NCBI RefSeq assembly: GCF_000430995.1
Contig: NZ_HF952018.1
Location: forward strand, 89,070 to 153,069
Length of the DNA stretch: 64,000 bases
Direction of reading: 5' to 3'
Source: Thermobrachium celere DSM 8682
GTDB taxonomy: Bacteria; Bacillota; Clostridia; Clostridiales; Caloramatoraceae
The number at the start of each line of letters is the position of its first letter. Position 1 is the stretch's first letter. The position numbers were made by a program, and so were the translations under genes. Of the stretch, positions 34,216-44,471 are shown in pieces. A model generated the notes under the pieces. That model was not told where the DNA came from and did no database searches. It saw only the letters and a list, made by a program, of their open reading frames with translations.

Positions 34216-34856
34216 AACTTATAGGAATTGGAGTAGGGCCTGGAGATTTTGAACTTTTGACTCTAAAGGCAGTTAAAGAAATAGAAGGGGCAGCGTATAT
34301 ATTTATTCCTGAATCAAAGGGTAAGTCTATTGCCTATGAGATAGCAAAACCTATTTTAAAAAATAGGCAAAATATTGTTTTTCTTGATATTCCAATGGGA
34401 TGTAGTAGGGATGTATATAGAAGCTGTGCACAAAGGATAATGGAGGTTTCTAGGGATAAAACATCAGTATTTTTGACATTAGGTGACCCAAATGTTTACA
34501 GTACTTTTACCTATACAGCAGAGGAGATAAAAAAAATGGGTGGTGAGGCTTATACAATATCTGGAATACCATCCTTTATTGCTGCTTCATCTGCTATAGG
34601 AGTCCCTCTCTTAAAAAAGGGTGAAAAAATGATTGTTTGTGACTCGGTTGAAGGACTTTCATTAGAAAATATTGATACGGTAGTTGTTTTAAAAACAGTA
34701 GATAAAGAGAAAATATTAGATTTTTTTGAAGAGAGGGGATTTAAATATTTTTATATAAGAAGATGCACTCAAAAAGATGAGTTGATTTTAACAAATAGGC
34801 AAGAAATATTAATGGATACAGACTATCTTTCAATGATTGTGGCAAGAAGGAGATGA
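34212..34856 (+). CDS. cbiL: Cobalt-factor II C20-methyltransferase
   Basis: 214 residues, class III methyltransferase with IGVGPGDFELLTLKA at the N-terminus and LTLGDPNVYSTFTYT in the middle. It makes the first methylation after cobalt insertion. The start is TTG 34212, which overlaps the cbiT stop and has GGCGGTG upstream; there is no suitable ATG. The ring methyltransferases L, F, G and H then follow in order. Confidence 0.94.
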   Translation: MKLIGIGVGPGDFELLTLKAVKEIEGAAYIFIPESKGKSIAYEIAKPILKNRQNIVFLDIPMGCSRDVYRSCAQRIMEVSRDKTSVFLTLGDPNVYSTFTYTAEEIKKMGGEAYTISGIPSFIAASSAIGVPLLKKGEKMIVCDSVEGLSLENIDTVVVLKTVDKEKILDFFEERGFKYFYIRRCTQKDELILTNRQEILMDTDYLSMIVARRR

Positions 34857-34860
34857 TTTT

Positions 34861-35613
34861 ATGGTTTATTTTATAGGTGCAGGACCTGGAGATGTAGATT
34901 TAATTACAGTAAAGGGTAGAAAACTTTTACAAGAGGCAGATGTAGTTGTATATGCAGGTTCTTTAGTTTCCACAGAACATTTAAACTTCTGTAAAGAAGA
35001 TGTTGAATTTTATGATAGTTCATCTATGAATTTAGATGAAATAACTCAGGTTATATATAACGCTTATAAAAAGGGTAAAAAGGTTGTTAGGCTTCATACA
35101 GGAGATCCTACTATATATGGTGCTATACTTGAGCAGATGAGGGAACTTGATAAGTTGAATATTCCCTATGAGGTTGTTCCAGGGGTATCCTCCTTTACTG
35201 CAAGCTGTGCAAGGATAAAGAGGGAGTTTACAGTTCCTGATGTTACTCAAACAGTTATCCTAACAAGAATTTCAGGTAGAACCTATGTACCAGAAGAGGA
35301 GGATTTAGAAGGTTTAGCAGCTCACAAATCTTCAATGGCAATATTTTTATCTGTACACGATATAGATAGGGTTGTTGAAAAATTAAAAAGAGGTTATAAA
35401 GATGAAAATGTACCCTGTGCAGTTGTATATAAGGCAACTTGGCAGGATGAGAAGGTCATTATTGGAACATTAAAGGATATTGCAGAAAAAGTTAAGGAGA
35501 AAAACATAAAAAAGACTGCCCAGATATTGGTGGGATATTTTTTAGATGACTGTGGTACCTATAGCAAATTATATGACAAAAAATTTAGTCACGAATTTAG
35601 GGATGCACTATGA
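34861..35613 (+). CDS. cbiF: Cobalt-precorrin-4 C11-methyltransferase
   Basis: 250 residues, class III methyltransferase. Motifs are FIGAGPGDVDLITVKG, VVYAGSLV, LHTGDPTIYGA and VPGVSSFTA. It methylates C11 after ring contraction. ATG 34861 has AAGGAG 9 bases upstream; the longer in-frame start at 34837 lies within cbiL and lacks a site. Confidence 0.95.
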   Translation: MVYFIGAGPGDVDLITVKGRKLLQEADVVVYAGSLVSTEHLNFCKEDVEFYDSSSMNLDEITQVIYNAYKKGKKVVRLHTGDPTIYGAILEQMRELDKLNIPYEVVPGVSSFTASCARIKREFTVPDVTQTVILTRISGRTYVPEEEDLEGLAAHKSSMAIFLSVHDIDRVVEKLKRGYKDENVPCAVVYKATWQDEKVIIGTLKDIAEKVKEKNIKKTAQILVGYFLDDCGTYSKLYDKKFSHEFRDAL

Positions 35614-36554
35614 TTAGCATTATATATTTTACAAGCTATGGAGAGAAGATTGCCTATAGATTAAAGGATTATTTTAATGAAGTTTGTTTATATAATAAAA
35701 GCACCTATAGAGATAATTTAAAAGAAATATTTAAAAATTCAAGGGCTGTAATTTTTATATCCTCAACAGGAATAGCTGTAAGATTAGTAGCTAAATTTTT
35801 AAAATCAAAGTATGAAGACCCTGCAGTAATTGTAATAGATGATGGGGCAAATTTTGTAATAAGCCTACTTTCTGGGCATATAGGCGGTGCTAATGAACTT
35901 TGTAAAAATGTAGCAAATATATTGAAGGCAACACCAGTTATAACAACTTCAACAGATATACATAATATTGATTCAGTTGATGTATTTGCAAAGAAAAAAG
36001 GTATGGTTATTGAAAATAAGGAAAGTTTAAAGCTCATTTCCTCGGCAATGATAGAGGAAGAAAAGATAGATTTGATTAAGGATGTAGAAGTTGAATATGA
36101 TTATATAAATAAATGTAAGGATGCAGATATTGCTCTTTATATAACCTATAAAATGGTTAAAGATAAAAGGCCACATTTAATATTAAGGCCTAAGGTTTTA
36201 AATGTTGGAATTGGTTTAAAAAGAGGAATAAGCATTGATACCCTTTATGACGTGCTCAACACAGCCTTTATAAAAAATGATTTAAGTATAAATTCTATAA
36301 AACAGATTGCAAGTTTTGAACTTAAGAAGGAGGAAGAAGCACTTTGGGGGCTTAAAGAAAGATTAAAGGTACCTCTTATTTTCTTTACAAAAGATGAGAT
36401 AAATAGGATAGATTGTGAAAGAGATGATTTTGTATATAAAAGCGTAGGTGTTAATGCTGTTTCAGAACCCTGTGCAAGGCTACTTGGAGGTAGACTTATC
36501 GTAAAGAAGTTTAAAAAGGATGGAATAACAATATCAGTTTGTCTGGAGGAGTAG
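35610..36554 (+). CDS. cbiG: Cobalt-precorrin-5A hydrolase
   Basis: 314 residues. It opens the delta-lactone and releases C20 as acetaldehyde, a step unique to the anaerobic route. The N-terminal domain shows VIFISSTGIAVRLVA and SLLSGHIGGAN; the C-terminal CbiG domain starts near LNVGIGLKRG and ends SVCLEE. ATG overlaps the cbiF stop. Confidence 0.94.
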   Translation: MISIIYFTSYGEKIAYRLKDYFNEVCLYNKSTYRDNLKEIFKNSRAVIFISSTGIAVRLVAKFLKSKYEDPAVIVIDDGANFVISLLSGHIGGANELCKNVANILKATPVITTSTDIHNIDSVDVFAKKKGMVIENKESLKLISSAMIEEEKIDLIKDVEVEYDYINKCKDADIALYITYKMVKDKRPHLILRPKVLNVGIGLKRGISIDTLYDVLNTAFIKNDLSINSIKQIASFELKKEEEALWGLKERLKVPLIFFTKDEINRIDCERDDFVYKSVGVNAVSEPCARLLGGRLIVKKFKKDGITISVCLEE

Positions 36555-36555
36555 T

Positions 36556-37275
36556 ATGGGAAAAATTTATGTAGTTTCAATTTCATCTGGCAATATTTTA
36601 GATATGTCTAAGAGGGCTATGGATGCAATTAAAGACTCTGATATAGTTGTTGGATATACAGGATATATAAGCCTAATAGAAGAGTTAATAAGGGAAAAGG
36701 AAGTTTATTCAAATTCTATGAAGGGGGAAATAGAAAGGTGTAAATATGCTATAAACAAGGCAAGAGAAGGTAAAAGGGTTTCGATTATAAGTTCAGGTGA
36801 TGCATGTCTTTATGGTATGGCAGGGCCAATATATGAGATGGCAGATGGTGTAGAAGTTGAATATATACCAGGTATAACAGCTGCTTTTTTGGCAGCTTCT
36901 CAACTTGGTGCACCAATAATGCATGATATGTGTACAATTAGCTTAAGTGACCTATTAACTCCCTTTGATGTAATAGAGAGGCGAATTAAATTAGCTGCAG
37001 AGGCTGACTTTGTGATTGCACTATATAATCCTAAAAGTTTAGGAAGGATTAATCATCTTGAATATGCTATGAATATTATTAGGCTCTATAGAAGGGATAG
37101 TACTCCAGTTGGTATTGTTAAAAATGCCCTACGACAAAATCAAGAGGTTATCATTTCAAACATAAGGAATATGAATTATGATTTCATTGATATGTCAACT
37201 GTAATTATAGTAGGAAATAGCCAAACCTATATAAAAAATGGATATATGATAACACCAAGGGGGTACAGGTTTTGA
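36556..37275 (+). CDS. cbiH: Cobalt-factor III C17-methyltransferase (ring contraction)
   Basis: 239 residues, class III methyltransferase. It methylates C17 and contracts the ring. Most motifs are normal (VVGYTGYISLI, ISSGDACLYGMAG, VEYIPGITAA, LYNPKSLGR), but the N-terminal glycine-rich loop, GIGPG in the other methyltransferases of this operon, reads SISSG here. This loop contacts the substrate and SAM, so the change deserves attention; the rest of the protein looks intact and the gene is in an otherwise functional operon. Confidence 0.92.
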   Translation: MGKIYVVSISSGNILDMSKRAMDAIKDSDIVVGYTGYISLIEELIREKEVYSNSMKGEIERCKYAINKAREGKRVSIISSGDACLYGMAGPIYEMADGVEVEYIPGITAAFLAASQLGAPIMHDMCTISLSDLLTPFDVIERRIKLAAEADFVIALYNPKSLGRINHLEYAMNIIRLYRRDSTPVGIVKNALRQNQEVIISNIRNMNYDFIDMSTVIIVGNSQTYIKNGYMITPRGYRF

Positions 37276-37997
37276 TATGGATTATAGGTGGAACATCTGA
37301 AACGAGAATATTGCTTGAAGGGATAGAAAGGGATTATATATTAACGGTTGCTACATTAGATGGGAAAAGAGAATATGAAAAGTATAATCCTATTGTTTTA
37401 AGGCTTGGGTTTGAGGATATGCTTGATTTTATAGAAAAAAACAAGATAGATGTTGTTGTTGATATTTCACATCCCTATGCCAAAAATGTAAGCAAAAATG
37501 CAAAGGAGGCCTGTAGGGTTAAAAATATACCTTATTTAAGATACGAAAGAGACAGGGTTGATTTGAAGGGATGCATTGTTTTTAGGGATTATTATGAATG
37601 TAATAATTTTATAAAAACAAAGAAGGGAACCTTTTTGTTTACAATAGGTTCTAAGAATATTCATATATTTGAGAAGGATAGAGGAGATAGAAGGTATATA
37701 TATAGGATTTTACCTTCTGTTGAAGGAATAAATGAATGTATGAAACAAAACATTGAACTTGATAGAATAATTGCAATAAAGGGCCCCTTTTCTGTGGAGT
37801 TTAATATGGCAATTTTGAAGGAATATAAGGCTGATTATATAATTATGAAAAATAGTGGAGTGCTAGGTGGCACGATTGAAAAGATAAGGGCAGCACAAAA
37901 TTTAGGTGTTATTCCACTTGTTATTGATAGGGAGGAGGCTATTGGTCTTAATATTGAAGATATATTGAAAATAATAAATAAGGGGGCGATTATATGA
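37272..37997 (+). CDS. cbiJ: Cobalt-precorrin-6A reductase
   Basis: 241 residues. It reduces cobalt-precorrin-6A with a nicotinamide cofactor. The N-terminal IWIIGGTSETR is the dinucleotide-binding loop and VVDISHPYAKNVSKNA is highly typical. The start is TTG 37272, overlapping the cbiH stop, with AGGGGG 8 bases upstream. It overlaps hemA by ATGA. Confidence 0.93.
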   Translation: MIWIIGGTSETRILLEGIERDYILTVATLDGKREYEKYNPIVLRLGFEDMLDFIEKNKIDVVVDISHPYAKNVSKNAKEACRVKNIPYLRYERDRVDLKGCIVFRDYYECNNFIKTKKGTFLFTIGSKNIHIFEKDRGDRRYIYRILPSVEGINECMKQNIELDRIIAIKGPFSVEFNMAILKEYKADYIIMKNSGVLGGTIEKIRAAQNLGVIPLVIDREEAIGLNIEDILKIINKGAII

Positions 37998-39163
37998 TTT
38001 ATATGATTGGAATTTCTAAGGATGTTCCCCTTGATATAAGACAGAAATTGTCCTTTACAAAAAGTAGGCATAAAGAAATTCTTTTTAATATTAAACAAAT
38101 TGTAGATGGCTGTGTTTTACTTTTAACCTGTAATAGAACTGAAGTTTACATAGAGGGTGAAAAGAAGATAGACGAGATAATAGAAGTTTTAGGTTTTAAT
38201 GATTTTAAAGAAATCCTTTTTATAAAAGAAGAAAAGGAGTGTGTATTACATCTATTAAATGTAGCCTGTGGTTTTGATTCAAAGATATTAGGCGAAGAAC
38301 AAATATTAGGTCAGATAAGGGATGCATTGACTTTATCGGAGGAATTGAAGACGGTTAGTGGTACATTAAAGAGGTTGTTTGATGTGGCACTATCCTGTGG
38401 TAAGGAGTTTAGAACAAAAAGTAGCTTAAATAGATATCCTGTATCATCTTCTTCAATTGTGGTTAATTATTGTAAAAAACAAGGATTAAGAAGGTATATG
38501 CTACTTGGTTTTGGTGATGTAAATAAACTTACAGCAAAATATATTCTTTCATCAAACTTTGATGTTTTATATATTGCAGTAAGGGATATTGAAAAGGTTG
38601 ATATAGAGGATAGTAGGGTAAACATAATAAATTTCAAGGATAAAGATAAATACATAAAGGATGTTGAAGGTATTATTGCAGCAACTTCTGCACCTCATAT
38701 TGTTTTAAAAAAAGAAGAGTTAAAGGAGTTTAGAGGATATATATTTGATTTAGCAGTTCCAAGGGATGTTGAAGATGTGAGTGATATAAAGGATATAGTT
38801 TATTTTGATATAGATACTATAACATCAATAAACGATGAAAATAAAGATAAAAGAAAAAGAGTGATGGAGGAAAATAGATTTATTATAGACAAACATCTAG
38901 AGGAATTTATGAATTATCTTAATACAAGGTGTCTTTCTGATGTAATAAAAAAGCTTCAAAATAGTTCAGATAGGGTTTATAAAAGGAGACTAAAGACGTA
39001 CTTAAATAAATATCCAAAATGTGATTTTGAGACATTGGAAGTTTTATTTAAAAGTACTTCTGATGCCTATGTAAATAGAGCTATAGAGGTGCTAAAACAA
39101 GAATATCTAGAGGGAAGAGGAGAAGAATGTTTAAGGATAGTGGAGAAGATATTTATGATTTAA
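37994..39163 (+). CDS. hemA: Glutamyl-tRNA reductase
   Basis: 389 residues. It reduces glutamyl-tRNA to glutamate 1-semialdehyde with NADPH. The catalytic Cys46 sits in LLTCNRTEVY; LGEEQILGQIRDA and the NADPH-domain loop LGFGDVNKL follow, and the C-terminal dimerisation helices are present though short. It overlaps cbiJ and the next gene. Its presence inside the riboswitch-controlled run links tetrapyrrole supply to cobalamin demand. Confidence 0.95.
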   Translation: MIYMIGISKDVPLDIRQKLSFTKSRHKEILFNIKQIVDGCVLLLTCNRTEVYIEGEKKIDEIIEVLGFNDFKEILFIKEEKECVLHLLNVACGFDSKILGEEQILGQIRDALTLSEELKTVSGTLKRLFDVALSCGKEFRTKSSLNRYPVSSSSIVVNYCKKQGLRRYMLLGFGDVNKLTAKYILSSNFDVLYIAVRDIEKVDIEDSRVNIINFKDKDKYIKDVEGIIAATSAPHIVLKKEELKEFRGYIFDLAVPRDVEDVSDIKDIVYFDIDTITSINDENKDKRKRVMEENRFIIDKHLEEFMNYLNTRCLSDVIKKLQNSSDRVYKRRLKTYLNKYPKCDFETLEVLFKSTSDAYVNRAIEVLKQEYLEGRGEECLRIVEKIFMI

Positions 39164-39750
39164 ATTCAGGTTTTTTGGGAATTTATGTAGATAGGATAAG
39201 GGTTTTAATAGTAGGTGGTGGAAGGGTTGGATATTTAAAGGCCAAAGGACTTTTAAATCAAGGAATTATACCAGATGTTATGTCAAGGGATTTTATTGAT
39301 GATTTTAACAGATTAAATATAAATTTGATTAAAGATGAAGCTACTATAGATTTATTGAGTAAATATCATTTTATAGTGGTTGCGGTTAAGGAATATAAAG
39401 ATTTAAAAAATATGCTTGATAAACTAAACAAGCTATATATTATATGTTCAGATAAAGAAGAGGGAAATAGTTTTATGCCTGCTATTTCCAAAAATAAAGG
39501 TTTTACTATGGCCATTACATCAAACGGAAGTCCAAAGGGAGCAGTTTTTTTAAGGGATAAGCTTCTTAAAATTGCGTTTAGGTATGAAGATTTTTTATAT
39601 GATATGAGGAAGATACGAGAAGAGGTTAAAAAAAGAGAAGATAAGGAAAAAATACTTGATTTTATATATAGCGATGATTTTTATTTTTTTTATCTAAAGA
39701 AGAAACATAAATTGGTTTTAAATATGTTCTTTGGAGGTTTTTATGATTAG
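39127..39750 (+). CDS. Precorrin-2 dehydrogenase (Met8/CysG-B family, dehydrogenase only)
   Basis: 207 residues. It oxidises precorrin-2 to sirohydrochlorin with NAD+. The Rossmann loop VLIVGGGRVGYLKAKGLL and the later TSNGSPKGAVFLRDKL are typical. The N-terminus is extended by about 20 residues and overlaps hemA by 37 bases; the start is supported by GAAGAGGAG upstream. Metal insertion is probably done by CbiX. The product can go to cobalamin, or to siroheme if a ferrochelatase exists elsewhere. Confidence 0.92.
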   Translation: MFKDSGEDIYDLNSGFLGIYVDRIRVLIVGGGRVGYLKAKGLLNQGIIPDVMSRDFIDDFNRLNINLIKDEATIDLLSKYHFIVVAVKEYKDLKNMLDKLNKLYIICSDKEEGNSFMPAISKNKGFTMAITSNGSPKGAVFLRDKLLKIAFRYEDFLYDMRKIREEVKKREDKEKILDFIYSDDFYFFYLKKKHKLVLNMFFGGFYD

Positions 39751-40606
39751 AGTAGCAACAAGAAAAAGTACACTTGCACAAGTTCAGGCAGATACAATAA
39801 TTGATTTGATAAAAGAAAAGTTAAATATAGAGGCAAAAAAGGTTTTATATACTACAAAGGGTGATATGATACTTGATAAAACTTTAGATAAAGTTGGTGG
39901 AAAGGGACTTTTTACAAAGGATATAGAATATGCACTTTTAAAGGGAGAGGCAGATTGTGCAGTACATAGTATGAAGGATGTCCCCTTTGATTTAGGAGAG
40001 GAATTTCAAATAATTGCAACACCCGTTAGAGAGGATGCAAGGGATGCCTTTGTTTCAATAAGTGGACAAAGTTTTTATGAACTTAGAAAGGGAGCAAGAA
40101 TAGGTACAAGCAGTAGAAGAAGAGCTATGCAGCTTTTAAGTTTAAGAGGAGATTTAGAGATTGTACCAATAAGAGGGAATGTAGAAACAAGAATAAAAAA
40201 GATAGAGGAGGAAGAACTAGATGGAGTAGTCCTTGCGGCTGCAGGACTTAAGAGGCTAAATCTTGATGCAATAATTACTGATTATTTTGATGTAGATGAG
40301 TTTATTCCAGCAGCAAACCAAGGAATTTTAGGTGTTGAAATTTTGAGGAATAGCTCATACAAAGAAACATTATCAAAGATAGATAATGAGGATGTTCATT
40401 TTTGTTGTAGGGTAGAAAAATATATAATGAAGCTATTAAATGGAGGGTGCCATAGTGCCTCTTGTGCCTATGCAAGATTAGAAAAAGATAGAATCTATAT
40501 TGTTGCTGCAAATGAAGTTTCAGGAGTTTTAAAAAAGAGTAGTATTGAGGGACATAAGGATGATTATATGAACTTATGTAATAGATTAGTCCAAAAAATA
40601 TCTTAG
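39743..40606 (+). CDS. hemC: Porphobilinogen deaminase (hydroxymethylbilane synthase)
   Basis: 287 residues. It joins four porphobilinogens. The N-terminal VATRKSTLAQVQAD, the core GGKGLFTKDIE and HSMKDVP, and GTSSRRRAMQL are standard; the dipyrromethane cofactor Cys is in LNGGCHS. ATG 39743 follows GGAGG at 39733 and overlaps the previous stop. Slightly shorter than average (about 310 residues). Confidence 0.96.
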   Translation: MIRVATRKSTLAQVQADTIIDLIKEKLNIEAKKVLYTTKGDMILDKTLDKVGGKGLFTKDIEYALLKGEADCAVHSMKDVPFDLGEEFQIIATPVREDARDAFVSISGQSFYELRKGARIGTSSRRRAMQLLSLRGDLEIVPIRGNVETRIKKIEEEELDGVVLAAAGLKRLNLDAIITDYFDVDEFIPAANQGILGVEILRNSSYKETLSKIDNEDVHFCCRVEKYIMKLLNGGCHSASCAYARLEKDRIYIVAANEVSGVLKKSSIEGHKDDYMNLCNRLVQKIS

Positions 40607-40615
40607 GAGGATATT

Positions 40616-42076
40616 ATGGGAAAGGTTTATTTAATAGGTGCAGGACCTGGAGATGAGGAATTATTAACATTAAAGGCAGTTAATAAAATTAAAGAGGCTG
40701 ATGTAATTTTGTATGATAATCTTATAAATACTAATATATTAAGTTATGCAAAGGATGGTGCTAAATTAGTCTTTTGCGGTAAAAGGGCAGGTAAACACTA
40801 TAAAACTCAAGAGGAAATAAATGATTTAATAGTAGAGTATGCAAAAAAAGGATTGAGGGTTGTTAGACTTAAAGGTGGTGACCCATATATTTTTGGTAGA
40901 GGAGGAGAAGAGGTCCTAAGGCTATTTAGAGAGGATATAGATTTTGAAGTAGTATCTGGAGTTACATCTGCTATTTCTGCTCTAAATTATGCAGGTATCC
41001 CAGCTACCTATAGGGGAATAGCACAATCTTTTCATATTTTAACTGCAAGAAGTGAGAAGGAACTTAAATTAGATTTTAGTATTATTTCAAAGTTAGAAGG
41101 GACATTGGTGTTCTTAATGGGATTTAGGGAGATAGATATGATTTGCAAAAAATTAATTGAAAATGGTAAGTCAAAAGAGACTCCCTGTGCTGTTATAGAG
41201 AGTGGTACAACAAGTAGACAGAGGGTATGTTGTGGTGTGCTTAATGATATAACAGATAAAATTAAAGAACAAAATATTGGAACTCCTGCAATATTTGTAG
41301 TTGGAGATGTTGTAAGGTTTAGGGACAAACTTAATTGGTATGAAAAAAAACCTCTGTTTGGTAAAAGAGTATGTATAACTCGCCCAAAGAAACAGATGAG
41401 TGAACTTAAAAACAAGATATTAGAACTTGGTGGAGAGGTTTTAGAACTCCCTACAATCAAAATAATAAAGATAGAGGGAGCTTTAGATAGATATATAGAT
41501 AAATTAGATAAATATAATTTTGTTATTTTTACAAGTGTAAATGGTGTTGATATTTTCTTTGATGATTTAATTGAAAGAGAAATTGATATACGAACTATTA
41601 AAGCAAAGGTATATGCAATAGGTGAAAAAACTAAGGAGCAATTAAAAAGAAGAGGTATTGTTGCAGCCTGTGGAGATGAATATACTCAAGAGGGTTTATT
41701 TGAAAAGATTAGGTTAGAAGTAAAGAAGGGCGATAAAGTATTAATTCCAAGAGCAAAGGGAGCAAGAGATTTTTTAATAGATGCATTAAAAAATATTGGA
41801 GTTGAAGTAGATGAAGTTTGTATTTATGAGTCAGGTTTAGAAATAGAGAGAGCGCATGTAGATTGTGATATATATACCTTTGCAAGTCCTTCAACAGTTA
41901 AAAATTTTATAAAACTATATGGTAAAGATGTTTTAAAAAATAAAAAAATAGTTGCAATTGGCCCTATAACAAGGGATGAACTTAGAAGAGAAGGATTTTC
42001 TGCAGAAATACCAAGAAAATATACGGTAGACGGAATAATAGAGACTATTTTAGGAGGTTATGAGGATGATTTATAG
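40616..42076 (+). CDS. cobA-hemD: Uroporphyrinogen-III C-methyltransferase / uroporphyrinogen-III synthase fusion
   Basis: 486 residues. The first ~245 form a SUMT domain ([34 protein letters not shown]) that makes precorrin-2. The rest, from [13 protein letters not shown] on, is a uroporphyrinogen-III synthase domain ([38 protein letters not shown]). The fusion, common in Clostridia, channels uroporphyrinogen III straight to the corrin/siroheme branch; no hemE-like heme branch gene is present nearby. AGGAGG precedes the ATG. Confidence 0.96.
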   Translation: MGKVYLIGAGPGDEELLTLKAVNKIKEADVILYDNLINTNILSYAKDGAKLVFCGKRAGKHYKTQEEINDLIVEYAKKGLRVVRLKGGDPYIFGRGGEEVLRLFREDIDFEVVSGVTSAISALNYAGIPATYRGIAQSFHILTARSEKELKLDFSIISKLEGTLVFLMGFREIDMICKKLIENGKSKETPCAVIESGTTSRQRVCCGVLNDITDKIKEQNIGTPAIFVVGDVVRFRDKLNWYEKKPLFGKRVCITRPKKQMSELKNKILELGGEVLELPTIKIIKIEGALDRYIDKLDKYNFVIFTSVNGVDIFFDDLIEREIDIRTIKAKVYAIGEKTKEQLKRRGIVAACGDEYTQEGLFEKIRLEVKKGDKVLIPRAKGARDFLIDALKNIGVEVDEVCIYESGLEIERAHVDCDIYTFASPSTVKNFIKLYGKDVLKNKKIVAIGPITRDELRREGFSAEIPRKYTVDGIIETILGGYEDDL

Positions 42077-43031
42077 AACAAGAAGAACAAGAATAAATGA
42101 AAACATAAGGTCAATAGTTAGGGAGACGGTTTTAAATATTGAAGACTTGATTTATCCAATATTTGTTGTTGAAGGTGAAGGTATAAAAGAGGAGATACCT
42201 TCGCTGGAGGGAAATTTTAGATATTCTGTAGACAAGCTAGATGAAATAATAAAGGAGATAGAAGAGCTAGGTATAAGGGGAGTATTGATATTTGGAGTTC
42301 CAAAGTATAAAGATGAGTTTGGAACTTCAGCCTATGTTGAAGATGGTATAGTTCAGAAGGCAGTTAGAAGAATTAAAGAAATTTCAAATTTATTTGTAAT
42401 AACTGATGTATGTATGTGTCAATATACAAGTCACGGACATTGTGGAATTATTAAAAATGAGTATGTTGATAACGATTCTACCTTAGAATATATAGCAAAG
42501 ATAGCACTCTCCCACGCAAAGGCAGGAGCTGATATGGTTGCACCTTCTGATATGATGGATGGAAGGGTAAAGGCCATTAGATCATTACTAGATGAAAATG
42601 GTTTTAAAAATGTTGGTATTATGTCCTATTCTGCAAAATATGCATCAAGCTTCTATGGTCCCTTTAGAGAAGCTGCAGATTCAAAACCACAGTTTGGAGA
42701 TAGAAGGAGCTATCAGATGGATTATGGCAATATAAGGGAGGCTATGAGGGAAATAGAATATGATATAGAAGAAGGAGCTGATATTGTTATGGTAAAGCCA
42801 GCCCTTTCTTATCTTGATGTTATAAGATGGACAAGGGATAGGTTTAACCATCCAATAGCAGCCTATAATGTTAGTGGAGAGTATGCAATGGTAAAGGCTG
42901 CAGCAAAAATGGGATATATTGATGAGGAAAAGATAGTTTTTGAAATATTAACGTCTATTAAAAGAGCGGGAGCCGACATTATAATAACCTATCATGCACT
43001 TGATGTAGCAAGAAGATTAAAGAGTAGATAG
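42066..43031 (+). CDS. hemB: Delta-aminolevulinic acid dehydratase (porphobilinogen synthase)
   Basis: 321 residues. It condenses two ALA molecules. The zinc-binding cysteine cluster [14 protein letters not shown] marks the zinc-dependent class. The Schiff-base lysines lie in [15 protein letters not shown] and in [13 protein letters not shown] 42066 is 8 bases from AGGAGG; ATG 42060 is only 2 bases away and is rejected. The start overlaps the end of cobA-hemD. Confidence 0.96.
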   Translation: MIYRTRRTRINENIRSIVRETVLNIEDLIYPIFVVEGEGIKEEIPSLEGNFRYSVDKLDEIIKEIEELGIRGVLIFGVPKYKDEFGTSAYVEDGIVQKAVRRIKEISNLFVITDVCMCQYTSHGHCGIIKNEYVDNDSTLEYIAKIALSHAKAGADMVAPSDMMDGRVKAIRSLLDENGFKNVGIMSYSAKYASSFYGPFREAADSKPQFGDRRSYQMDYGNIREAMREIEYDIEEGADIVMVKPALSYLDVIRWTRDRFNHPIAAYNVSGEYAMVKAAAKMGYIDEEKIVFEILTSIKRAGADIIITYHALDVARRLKSR

Positions 43032-43041
43032 GAGGATTATT

Positions 43042-44307
43042 ATGCATAACTTAGATATATTTAATGAATCTAAAAGGTATATGCCAGGTGGGGTTAACAG
43101 TCCAGTTAGAGCCTTTACAGGTTTTAATATAAATCCGCCAGTTATAAAAAGTGGTAAAGGTGCTTACATATATGATGAAGAAGGCAAAAAATATATTGAT
43201 TTTGTTTTAGCTTGGGGACCTATGATTTTAGGACACAGCGATGAGGAGGTCGTAGAGGAAGCTATTAAAACATTAAGGGAGGCTCAAGCCTTTGGTGCAC
43301 CTACCTATCTAGAGTTGGAGCTTGCTAAACTAATTTGTGATACCTATGGAATAGATATGATTAGAATGGTAAATTCAGGTACAGAAGCTACAATGAGCGC
43401 TATAAAGCTGGCACGAGGATATACAAATCGAGATAAGGTGGTTAAATTTTCTGGGTGCTATCACGGACATTTTGATGGTTTTTTAGTTGCAGCAGGTTCA
43501 GGTGTTATGACTGAAAATATACCAGGAAGCGCAGGGGTTCCAAAGGATAGCATTAAAAATACTATAATTGCAAATTACAATGATATAGACAGTGTAAAGG
43601 AAATTTTTGAAAAGTTAGGAGAGGATATTGCTTGTGTAATTGTTGAGCCTGTTGCAGGTAATATGGGGGTTGTTCCAGCAACAAGGGAGTTTTTAGAGTT
43701 TTTAAGAGAGGTAACAAAAAAGTATGGTTCACTTCTTATATTTGATGAGGTCATGACGGGATTTAGGGTTGCACTTGGAGGTGCGAAGGAAGTCTATGGC
43801 ATAGAACCAGATTTGGTTACCTTTGCAAAGATAATTGGAGGAGGACTCCCCTGTGGAGCCTATGGTGGAAAGAAAGAAATTATGGAGATGCTATCTCCAA
43901 TAGGTCCTGTTTATCAGGCTGGAACAATGTCAGGGAATCCAGTTGTAATGTCCATGGGAGTTGCTACATTAAGAAAGTTAATAAACAATAAATATTATTA
44001 TGAACAGCTTGAACTTCTATCAAGTTATATGCAGAGGGAGATAGAATTAATATTAAATAATAGGGGTATTTCTTTTGTTATAAATAGATGTGCTTCAATG
44101 ATGACTGTTTTCTTTACTGAAGATACCACTATAAAAAACTATGAAGATGCAAAAAGATGCAATGTAGATTTCTACAGAAGATATGCTGAACATATGATTA
44201 CAAATGGAATTTATATATCCCCATCCCAGTTTGAAGCTATGTTTTTATCGGTTAAGCATACTAAGGAGGACATAGATAGGTTTTTAGATGTATTAAGAAG
44301 GTTCTAA
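43042..44307 (+). CDS. hemL: Glutamate-1-semialdehyde 2,1-aminomutase
   Basis: 421 residues, PLP-dependent class III aminotransferase fold. It converts glutamate semialdehyde to ALA. Motifs are [36 protein letters not shown] and the PLP lysine in [23 protein letters not shown]-like sequence precedes the ATG. It is the last gene of the run; its stop codon lies inside the terminator stem. Confidence 0.96.
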   Translation: MHNLDIFNESKRYMPGGVNSPVRAFTGFNINPPVIKSGKGAYIYDEEGKKYIDFVLAWGPMILGHSDEEVVEEAIKTLREAQAFGAPTYLELELAKLICDTYGIDMIRMVNSGTEATMSAIKLARGYTNRDKVVKFSGCYHGHFDGFLVAAGSGVMTENIPGSAGVPKDSIKNTIIANYNDIDSVKEIFEKLGEDIACVIVEPVAGNMGVVPATREFLEFLREVTKKYGSLLIFDEVMTGFRVALGGAKEVYGIEPDLVTFAKIIGGGLPCGAYGGKKEIMEMLSPIGPVYQAGTMSGNPVVMSMGVATLRKLINNKYYYEQLELLSSYMQREIELILNNRGISFVINRCASMMTVFFTEDTTIKNYEDAKRCNVDFYRRYAEHMITNGIYISPSQFEAMFLSVKHTKEDIDRFLDVLRRF

Positions 44308-44339
44308 TAAGGTGAAATGCCTTATTAGAACCTTTGCTA
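44300..44339 (+). terminator. Terminator of the cobalamin/tetrapyrrole run
   Basis: A perfect 13-bp stem pairs 44300-44312 with 44320-44332 (loop TGAAATG). The following T-run is short (TTTGCT), but no further gene continues for 130 bases. Confidence 0.75.
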
Positions 44340-44471
44340 TATAGCTAAAGATGTTATAAAATCTTTTTATTTTTTTGTTTTATAGACATTTATATTTATG
44401 TTTGATATAAATATATATAAGGATTTTATTTTGTAATTTATAAATTAATTTTAAAAATCTGGAGGTTTAAA

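Noticed and set aside
40616-42076. Frameshift fusion of two genes
   Set aside because: The cobA-hemD fusion is continuous, both domains are complete, and the same fusion is common in Clostridia.
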